A DNA stretch of 64,000 bases from contig NC_066579.1 of the NCBI RefSeq assembly GCF_024323335.1, positions 250,039,575 through 250,103,574 of the forward strand, in the 5' to 3' direction. Within the stretch, counting starts at the first letter, position 1. Each line of letters opens with the position of its first letter. The notes below the pieces were generated by a model, which was given only the letters and a program-made list of their open reading frames with translations, had not been told where the DNA came from and made no database searches. Shown piece after piece: positions 56,092 to 64,000 of this stretch. Source of the DNA: Lathyrus oleraceus. Lineage: Eukaryota; Streptophyta; Magnoliopsida; Fabales; Fabaceae. The position numbers and the translations under genes were made by a program.

Positions 56092-59000
56092 ACATCCCAT
56101 AGTCACTGGTGCCATTGACATATTTCAGTATCCTTTTCACTTGGTTTATGTGACTGACTTTTGGTTCAGCTTGATATCTAGCACAAACACCTACAACAAA
56201 AGGAATGTCAGTTCTTCTTGCTATGAGATATAGCAGACTCCCTATCATGCTTCTGTAGAGACTTTGATCTACACTAACACCATTTTCATATTTAGATACT
56301 TTCAGATGAGTAGGAGCAGGTGTCCTTTTATGACTTGCATTCTCCATGCGAAACTTCTTAACAATGTTTTTGGCATATTTGCTTTGAGATAGAAAGATAG
56401 AATCTTCCATCTGCTTGACTTGTAGCCCAAGAAAATAGGTCAGCTCTCCAACAAGGCTCATTTCGAATTCAGACTGCATTTGTTTAACAAAATGTTCGAC
56501 CATCTTATCTGACATCCCACCAAACACAATATCATCCACATATATCTGAGCCACCATGAGTTTTCCTCCTTCATTTTTAACAAATAAGGTCTTATCAATG
56601 CCTTCATTCCTATATCCATTGTCAATGAGAAATACGGTGAGTCTATGATACCAAGCCCTAGGAGCTTGTTTCAAACCATAGAGGGCTTTCCTCAACTTAT
56701 ACACATGCTTTGGAAGATTTGGATCTGTAAACCCTTTAGGTTGTTCAACATACACTTCCTCATTTAAGTAACCATTCAAGAAGGCACCTTTTACATCCAT
56801 TTGGAACAGTTTAAACTTCAGAATACATGTCACTCCAAGCAATAGTCTAATGGACTCAAGGCGAGCTACAGGGGCAAATGTTTCATCAAAGTCAACTCCT
56901 TCAACTTGAGTGTATCCTTGTGCTACTAATCTTTCTTTATTTTTAGTAACCACCCCTTGTTCATCCGATTTATTCCTGTAAACCCACTTTGTTCCAATAA
57001 CATTTATTCCTTTAGGTATTGGAACCAGTTCCCATACTTCATTTCTCTTGAATTGGCCTAACTCTTCCTGCATGGCATTGATCCATAATTCATCAGTTAA
57101 GGCTTCCTTGACATTCCTAGGCTCAATCTTGGACACAAAATAACCATGTGAGATCACTTCCCTTGATCTAGTTGTGACCCCTTTATATGGGTCTCCTATA
57201 ATGAGATCTTTAGGATGATCCTTCTGAATTCTGATAGAGGGTCCCTTATTAATTTTGTCAGCTTCAGGTTCAGCTTGAGTGAGTTTACTCTCATTACTTT
57301 TGTCTGGGAAATCAGCTGGGGCATCATTTAGAGATGTCTCAACATCGTCTGTGACATCAGTATGTTGATCATCAACCACAACATTGATAGATTCCATCAT
57401 TACTTTTGTTCTGGAATTAAAGACTCTAAATGCTCTGCTATTTGTTGAGTAACCCAAAAATATTCTTTCATCACTTTTGGGATCCATCTTCCTTCTTTCT
57501 TCACGATCAGTCAGGATATAACATTTACTACCAAACACATGGAAGTATTTGACAGTAGGTCTTCTTCCTTTCCAGACTTCATATAAAGTAGTAGGAGTCC
57601 CTTTCTTCAAGGTTACTCTGTTGTGAACATAGCAGGCTGTGTTCATAGCTTCATCCCAGAAGTGGTAGGGAAATTTCTTAGCATGAATCATAGCTCTGGC
57701 AGATTCTTGGAGAGTTCTATTTTTCCTTTCTACCACACCATTTTGCTGAGGGGTAATGGGAGATGAGAACTCATGACTAATTCCTTCAGAAGAACAGAAT
57801 TCAGCAAATTTACTGTTCTCAAATTCTTTCCCATGATCACTTCTGATTCTGATAACTTGACTTTCTTTTTCTCTTTGAAGTCTTAGGAAAAGATCTTTGA
57901 ATACCTCAAATACATCCGGTTTTCCCCTTATAAAATTCACCCAGGGGTATCTGGAGAAGTCATCCACCACCACATAAGCATACTTTTTCCCATCAAGACT
58001 TTCCACCTGCATAGGTCCCATCAAGTCCATGTGGAGAAGTTCTAGCACTCTGGAAGTGGTGTCATGTCTGAGCTTCTGATGTGACATCTTTGTCTGTTTT
58101 CCAATCTGACACTCCCCACAAACTCTTCCTTCATCAATCTTTAAGTTTGGGATTCCTCTGACAGCTTCAACAAATATAATCCTCTTCATTCCTTTAAGAT
58201 GTAGACGACCCAATTTTTGATGCCATAGCTTCACTTCTTCTTCTTTGGCTAGAGTACACAATGATGAATAACCAGTTTCTTGAGAACTCCACATACAGCA
58301 GTTGTCCTTATACCTGAATCCTTTCATGATCACTTCATTTTCTTTATTAGTAATTAGACATTCAGTTTTTGTGAAGTTAGCATTTAGACCTTGGTCAAAT
58401 AGTTGACTGATGCTGATTAGATTTACAGTCAGTCCTTTAACGAGTAGCACATTGTCAAGGTTAGGGACTCCAGGGTAGTTTAGCTTTCCAATCCCCTTGA
58501 TTTCACCCTTTTCTCCATCACCAAAGGTTACATAGCTGGTGGCATGAGGATGAAGATCAGTTAGCAGGTTTTTGCTTCCAGTCATGTGTCTGGAGCATCC
58601 ACTGTCAAAATACCAGTCTTCTTTGGCTGAAACTCTGAAGGAAGTGTGAGCTATCAGGTTAGTAGCACCAGTCCTAGGAACCCACTGTTTTCTGTTGACA
58701 TGGATGTGGTGTTTGGGTCTAGGTTGATGATGAGAAAGACTAGGATAGCCATACAACTTAAAGCATAATGGTTTTATGTGGCCAAATTTTCCACAGTAAT
58801 GACATCTTCATCTTTGGTGTTTTCCTTTATGTTGTCTTTCCTTATGATGTTGTGACACATGATGTTACATCTTTGGTTTGCTACCAGTGTGACTACACTC
58901 AGGTTTGGATTCATTGAACCCAAGGCCAGACTTGTCTCCTGCCATTTTTCCAGTCTAGAGGATTTTGTCTAAGGTGTCAGATCCACTATTTAGCATTCTG

Positions 59001-60240
59001 ACATACTTTGTCATCTCATCCAGTTTGGAGTTTAAGAACACTTCTTCAATCTTCAACTTAGATATGGTTTCCAAGTGTTCTGTCTTCTCTTCCTCCAGTT
59101 GTGTTATCATTTTCTTCTGATTTTCCACTTGTTGACACACTTCTTCACTTCTGTACACAACTTTCTGTAGGTAGTGGCTAACTCATCAAAGGTTACTTCA
59201 TCATCACTTGAGTCTTCGTCAGAACCCCATCTTCCAGTTAAGGCAGTCACAAGATTGGCAGACTCTCCTTCTGTTTCACTTTCATCAGACCAAGTAGCAG
59301 CAAGACTCTTCTTCTGTTTCTTGAGGTAGGTTCCACATTCAGCTCTAATATGTCCATACCCATCACATTCATGGCACTAAACTCCTTTTCCTTGTTTGGA
59401 CTTTTCATCAGATCTTGTTCTTCTTCCAGCATCATTGAACCTACTGATGTCAGATGAGATATTCTTGACATTAGACTTAGACCTTACATCCATCTTTTTC
59501 AGGAGTTTGTTGAACTGTCTCCCCAAAAATGCTACATCATTTGCCAGATCTTCTTCAGTATCTTGACCACTTTCTTCCTCTTTCTCTTCAGTGTTTGACA
59601 TGAAGGCTATGCTTTTGACTTTCTTTTCAGATCCATCACACATTCCCAACTCAAATGTTTGGAGGGATCCAATTAGCTCATCCACTCTCATATTGCAGAT
59701 GTCTTGAGATTCTTCTATGGCTGTCACTTTCATGGCAAATCTCTTGGGAAGTGACCTGAGTATTTTCCTCACTAGTTTTTCATCTGACATCTTCTCACCC
59801 AGGGCTCCTGAGGCATTAGCAATTTCAAGGATATTCATATTAAAGTCATGAATGTTTTCATCTTCTTTCATCCTCAAATTTTCAAACTTGGTAGTAAGCA
59901 GCTGCAATCTAAACATCTTCACTCTAGAGGTACCTTCATGAGTGGTTTTGAGAATATTCCAAGCATCTTTAGCCACCTCACAGTTGTTCACCAGTCTGAA
60001 GATGTTCTTATCAACCCCATTGAATATAGCATTCAATTCTTTAGAGTTTCCAAGGGCTATTCATCCTCCTCCTTGGTCCATTGTTCCTCAGCCTTCTTAT
60101 CAGTTGTAACTTCTCCTTCCTTAGTAATAACTGGATGTTCCCAACCTGTTAGAACAACCTGTTAGAACAACCTTCCAGTAGTCATAGTTAGATCCATCCA
60201 GAATTGGTGGTCTGTGAACAGATCCTCCGTCTCTATCCAT
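56092..60240 (-). pseudogene. SIRE/Maximus gag-pol, broken
   Basis: ATG at 60240 (MDRDGGSVHRPPILDGSNYD). Early gag is damaged: a 13-bp unit AACCTGTTAGAAC is duplicated near 60143-60170, and a stretch of gag expected after YDYWK is missing. Gag continues from about 60036 (FNGVDKNIFRLVNNCEVAKD). A TAG at 59377-59379 stands before the first finger (CHECDGYGHIRAEC), where the family usually has Gln. Further stops occur near 58870 and 58808 (TGA before CHYCGKFGHIKPLC, Trp in relatives). From 58756 one frame runs through protease (FDSGCSRHMTG), the zinc finger (CGECQIGKQT), the integrase core (RSDHGKEF) and RT (MDVKGAFLNG, YVDDIVFG) to the truncation within RNase H. Confidence 0.9.
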
Positions 60241-60293
60241 AGTACCAGAAAGTGACGTCCCTAGATCTCACACAGAACCAGAGCAGGATGCCT

Positions 60294-60305
60294 GCTCTGA
60301 TACCA
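60294..60305 (-). other. Copia primer-binding site, initiator tRNA-Met type
   Basis: Minus strand TGGTATCAGAGC, two bases inside the LTR end. It primes minus-strand synthesis from initiator tRNA-Met. The leader to the gag ATG is about 55 bp. Confidence 0.92.
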
Positions 60306-60307
60306 AT

Positions 60308-61255
60308 TGAAATTCTGGTATCCGATATGAGATGTCAAAGGTAATGTCATGACACTAATATCTGAACAATATAAACAAGATAAAAGATAAAGAACAATAG
60401 TACAAGTGACACAAGCAATTGTTAACCCAGTTTGGTGCAAACTCACCAACGTCTGGGGGCTACTAAGCCAGGAAGGAAATCCACTAAACAGAATTAGTTC
60501 AAAGACTTTCAGTAAACAACTTAAAGTTACAGCCTTTTCACCTAATCTCTACCCATGTGATTTCTATCTAAGAACTCTTAGATAAGAGATCCTACTCACT
60601 CCCCCTCAATCACAGTAGTGATGTAAAAACAAATATTACAATGAAAGAAGACACTCTTCAAGAACACATACTTGATCTTGCTTAAAAGCTTCAACCAAGT
60701 AAACACACACTCATGCTTCAAAGCTTAGAGTGGACAAATTACAACTCAAAAGTCAGTCCAATTCAATCATCAATGGATGAATGAATGGCTCACAATACAC
60801 ACGACCACACAAGACTAAAACCCTTATTCTCTCTCACTATTTCGCTCTTTATTTCTTGTGTGTTAAAACCGGGTTTTCCATGCCCTTTATATAGAAGTGT
60901 TTGACTGGGCTTGGACATCATAAAGCCCTAAAACTATTTTCCATTTGTATCTTCTTATGACAACTGATCATATCTTGTTAGAAAATAAATCAATCTGGTT
61001 TTAATTATTGATTGAATGGCGCGTTCAATCTTCTCATCAATCATACATAGATTAACATAAAAAGCACAATCACAAAATACATAACATTCAGACTGAATGT
61101 TCTGTATACAAATGTCTTGACATCGGGTCTGACATCTCAGCTAAATCCTGCACATCCACATTTTAAACACCCTGCAGGAACCTGTTATCTCATGTCAAGA
61201 CAACACTTGTGACAACTTGTGAAAACTCTAGGTTTTACCAAATTTGATGCCAACA
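60308..61255 (-). repeat. SIRE/Maximus 5' LTR, 948 bp
   Basis: Minus strand starts TGTTGGCATCAAATTTGG at 61255 and ends CCAGAATTTCA at 60308. The TGTTGGCATCAAA start is characteristic of the SIRE group. A TATA box is present at 60885. Confidence 0.88.
60885..60893 (-). promoter_or_regulatory. TATA box of the SIRE/Maximus LTR
   Basis: Minus strand TATATAAAG, 362 bp into the LTR, followed by GGCATGGAAAACCCGG. Position and sequence fit the core promoter that would start the retroelement RNA near 60860. Confidence 0.65.
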
Positions 61256-62690
61256 CATAGAACCAACAAAAAGCACAACGGAGTTCTGGCTTATACAACC
61301 ATGGAAGTGGTTATGGAATTTGTGGCAGATTTCTTGGTTGGAGAAGGTTCTTGAGAACCAAAGACGGGTATAGTTCAACATATGACAAAGGAATAGGGTC
61401 AAAAGAGACCTTCTTCCTCTCGAAACTTTGTTGTTGTTGATTATTGTTGGTGTTATTGTTGTAGTTGTTTGTTCTTTGTTGCGGCGGTTGTTGACGTTGC
61501 TATTGAACTGGAATTGATTTATTGTTGGAAAATATTGGAATAACGGATGAAACTTGATGATGATGCTGACATGGTTGAGGATTTCTTTTGACATGAGGCC
61601 TCCTCTACCTCCCCATAGATATTGCATTAGTTTTACCTTCCTTCTTTCTGGCGAAACTGCTCCCATATTTTTGCTTGATGATACCTCTTCCTTAGACAAA
61701 CGTCCCTCACGGACACCTTCTTCTAACCTCATCCCCATGTTTACCATTTCGATAAAATCACCGGGGGGCACTAGCAATCATGCGTTCGTAATAAAACGAA
61801 CTCAGGGTCTTAAGGAAAATCTTGGTCATCTCCTTCTCTTCCAATGGAGGATTGATCTGAGCAGCAAGCTCTCTCCACCTCTGGGCATATTCTTTAAATG
61901 TCTCTTTGTCCTTCTGAGACATAGACCTCAGCTGGTCTCTATCAGGTGCCATGTCCACGTTGTACTTGTACTGCTTCACAAAAGCTTCACCCAAATTATT
62001 GAACGTGCAAACACTTGCACTATCTAACCCCATATACCACCTCAGAGCGGCACCAGTTAGACTATCTTGGAAGTAGTGAATCAATAACTGATCATTATCA
62101 GTTTGCGTTGACATTTTCCTGGCATACATGACGAGATGGCTAAGTTGACATGTATTTCCCTTATACTTTCCAAAGTTAGGGACTTTGAACTTCATTAGGA
62201 ACTTGACATTCGGCACTAAGCAAAGTTCAGCAGCACTCTTACCAAACAAGTCCTTTCCCCTCAATGTCTTCAATTCCTTTCTCAGCTCAAGGTACTGATC
62301 TTTCATCTCGTCCATATTCTCACAAACATCCGGACCCTCAGACGGCTCAGAATGATAGATGATGTCCTCAACATGAGGCAGGGTGTGAACAACTGGAGGC
62401 GAAATAGACATGATCGGGCTAGATTCCGACATGGAAGCAAAAGTAGGCGCAAACCCTTCAGGCACAAAGTTTGGTGGCATTCCCCATGGGAATCCGGCAT
62501 GCATAGCTGGAGCAAACTGAGTGGCAGGCACAATTGAGGTAGCAACCTCTGAAATGATAGTCCTTTGAGGAGGAGGAGTTGCATGCGTTGGAGAAGATTG
62601 ATTCTAAGCAGCTAGCACAGACTCCATCATGGCAGTCAAACGAGAAATCTCATCCTTTAGTTCTCGGTTCTCTTTTTCCAAATGTTTCAT
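61256..62690 (-). pseudogene. Ogre-5 gag, broken and truncated
   Basis: ATG at 62690 (MKHLEKENRELKDEISRL). A TAG at 62604-62606 replaces the CAG of Ogre-1 (9947-9949). The capsid-like core is well kept (LFGKSAAELCLVPNVKF, RWYMGLDSASVCTFNNLGEA, EYAQRWRELAAQ). A one-base gain in a C run near 61768 shifts the frame after MIASAP, and the remainder is readable in another frame through the Gln/Asn-rich tract to WLYKPEL near 61290. It is then cut by the copia element. Confidence 0.88.
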
Positions 62691-62985
62691 GATTCTCAGT
62701 TGATTGACGCGAGTGTTATATCGATGAGTCAGCTTGGCTGAAGCGCAGAAGAATAACCAATAAGACATTTGGCAGAAGAACACCTATTATGCAAATGATG
62801 CATGAAATGCCATGTTTTGTTTGTTTTTATTTTCAAGGAACGTACTATTTTATTTGCAAATATATATAATAGCAATAACAAATTTGATTGACCATAAAAA
62901 TCTCTTTTATTTATATAATTTGGGAAGGATTACACTGAGTACAATTTCAGAAACCAAAATACAAATACAAGAGAAAAGGAAACTA
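62691..62985 (-). other. Ogre-5 ORF1-gag spacer
   Basis: AT-rich, homologous to 9559-9862. The conserved gag-frame extension (AKLTHRYNTRVN) lies just before the ATG, at about 62706-62741. The ORF1 stop used in Ogre-1 is lost here, so the ORF1 frame runs into this spacer. Confidence 0.6.
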
Positions 62986-64000
62986 ACCATCCTATGGATC
63001 CCCTAACAAAAGTGTCAGATGATCTGGCTGCAGGCATGCACTTCCTTCGAATGTGTCAAATCTCGGACTCAAAAGAAGTCTTAATCTGAGCCTTCTCAAG
63101 GACAAGCTGGTCAACAATCTTCTTTCAAGCACCGGTAGGTTGAGGCATACTAGAGGAAGGTGGACCCTCTGGTTCTCTCTGTCTCTTCACTGCTCAGTCT
63201 TCAAGAAGCTCAATAAGCGTGTCTTTATCCTTAGCCTCAAGCTACAACTCCTCATGCTTTCAGCTCAAAGCATGGAACTGCTCTTCCCACATGTCCTTCT
63301 CTTGCTTCATCTTGGCGAGTGCGTCTTCCAACTCCTCTACATCTTAGTTAGGGAGAGTTAATGGCTCAGCCACAACCAAAGACATAGGTCTCTCACAAGC
63401 ATACTGTAGGATCAAGCGCTTACCACTGCGCTAAAAGCAATTGCTGTTAGTGAGGGTGCAACTTTATTTCCTTATAGTATGAGCCCTCAGGGGCTGCACC
63501 TAAAGCGAGGTTTGTAAGCTCCCTCTATGCGCCATGGGTTGGGATGTTAAGCCCATTCGAATCCCTAAGGGTGACGCTGGATTTATTTATCCAACACATA
63601 CAACATCTTCAACTCCAAAGCTCTCTTATTCTCCCAAGTAGTGTAAGCTTCCAAAGCTACACAGTTGCATGGACCAAGCTCGGATCTTCCTTTCCTATGC
63701 ACATTATGCCAAACATGTACCATCTTCTGCTTCAAATGTTGGGGATCTTTACCCTCTTGATAGAAAAGACCTTCTAACTGAGTGTTATTAGGTTTGTCTC
63801 TCAAGGGGAACCCATGTTGACGACGAGCCAAAGCAGGGTTGTAGTTGATTCCTCCTTGTGTACCAATGAGAGGCACATTAGAGAATTCACCACAACTAAA
63901 TATCCAAGCTACTCAATTCAAAATCATACCAAACTATATCATCATTAGTGAGATACATAAGTCTTTGGGACAACCATAGACATTATTTGTTCTCCACAAA
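62986..64000 (-). pseudogene. Ogre-5 ORF1, broken, cut by the window edge
   Basis: Partial ORF1 lacking its N-terminal third. Defects include CAA to TAA at 63983-63985 (Gln in Ogre-1 ENKQCLRW), a small deletion near 63897-63900, TGG to TGA near 63127 (Trp in Ogre-1 SGAWKKIV), a TGA near 63050 and an insertion at about 63404-63592. The best-preserved section is 63583-63876 (GTQGGINYNPALARRQ, DKPNNTQLEG, RKGRSELGP). The Gln codon at 63778-63780 shows the ancestral state of the Ogre-1 stop at 8962. Confidence 0.86.
63404..63592. mobile_element. Short ~190-bp insertion in Ogre-5 ORF1, possibly SINE-like
   Basis: This stretch is absent from Ogre-1 ORF1. Flanks CACAAGCATAC (63394-63404) and AACACATAC (63593-63601) may be an imperfect target duplication. 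Minus-strand TAGCGCAGTGGTAAGCGC (63415-63432) resembles the D-arm/A-box region of a tRNA, and plus-strand ATTCGAATCC (about 63555-63564) resembles a B box, but they lie on opposite strands and so do not form a normal Pol III head. One end has a TGGATAAATAAATCCA hairpin. Family not recognised. Confidence 0.4.

Larger units (their letters stand above)
56092..61255 (-). mobile_element. SIRE/Maximus-type Ty1/copia element, 3'-truncated
   Basis: On the minus strand: 5' LTR, tRNA-iMet PBS, gag with two CCHC fingers, protease, integrase, RT and the start of RNase H. It lacks the end of RNase H, the envelope-like region and the 3' LTR because it is cut at about 56092. Large size, the gag sequence and the YVDDIVFG RT motif fit the SIRE/Maximus lineage. 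The right flank is Ogre-5 gag, the left flank an Ogre leader in the other orientation, so this is not a simple insertion site. Confidence 0.88.
61256..64000 (-). mobile_element. Ogre-5: ORF1 and gag of an Ogre in reverse orientation
   Basis: ORF1 enters from the right window edge, followed by the spacer and gag, which stops where the copia LTR begins. Closest to Ogre-1 in both ORF1 and gag. Similarity to Ogre-1 gag ends near 61270, leaving about 15 bp of unmatched sequence (TTGTTGGTTCTATG on the minus strand) before the copia LTR. Confidence 0.85.

Overview
The window is a nested stack of transposable elements from a plant nuclear genome. I see no intact host gene. The dominant family is Ogre, the giant Ty3/gypsy (Tat-type) retrotransposon group of legumes: LTRs of about 5 kb, a primer-binding site (PBS) resembling a tRNA-Arg 3' end, an extra ORF1 before gag, and an intron between pro and pol. 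Together with a Tekay chromovirus, a SIRE/Maximus copia element and a CACTA element with AGACAGCGCT subterminal repeats, this points to a large-genome legume, probably tribe Fabeae (pea, vetch, lentil or grass-pea relatives). The species is inferred, not proven.

Layout. 1-6533: Tekay chromovirus (minus) lying in the LTR of Ogre-1. 6534-12831: rest of Ogre-1 (plus): LTR end, PBS, ORF1, gag-pro. 12832-39357: Ogre-2 (plus), which begins inside Ogre-1 pro. It has a 5.1-kb 5' LTR, an ORF1 split by another insertion, gag-pro, a frame-joining intron, pol and a long 3' UTR cut off at 39357. The insertion in ORF1 is a solo LTR (19011-27607, TSD CCTAT), which is itself split by a 3.86-kb CACTA transposon (19578-23437, TSD TTG). 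39358-44722: Ogre-3 (minus), truncated in gag, with a mosaic LTR. 44723-49017: 3' half of Ogre-4 (plus). 49018-55634: an LTR that carries a short minus-strand solo LTR (49484-51223) and runs straight into a new PBS and leader (to 56091). 56092-61255: SIRE/Maximus copia (minus), truncated in its RNase H region. 61256-64000: Ogre-5 (minus), gag and ORF1, with a small insertion at about 63404-63592. Nesting reaches four levels: Ogre-1 > Ogre-2 > solo LTR > CACTA.

Coding state. Every retroelement polyprotein is broken by stops or frameshifts. Where paralogous copies in the window can be compared, many stops are CAG/CAA to TAG/TAA or TGG to TAG/TGA, the pattern expected from deamination of methylated cytosine.

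Most notable. The CACTA element carries a genomic, intron-containing piece of a lung-seven-transmembrane/GOST-family gene, including all seven membrane helices. It is followed by exons of a Ulp1/C48 SUMO-protease-like domain with its H, D and C residues. My splice phases join the two in one frame across eight exons, so a membrane-anchored chimeric protease is possible, although the start codon is out of frame. Other observations: degenerate repeats in the Ogre 3' UTR that resemble the complement of the PBS; a PBS echo 76-81 bp before the true PBS in every LTR copy that has one; helically spaced TACGCGTA palindromes in the Tekay LTR; a mosaic Ogre LTR; and apparent coding constraint upstream of the gag ATG.
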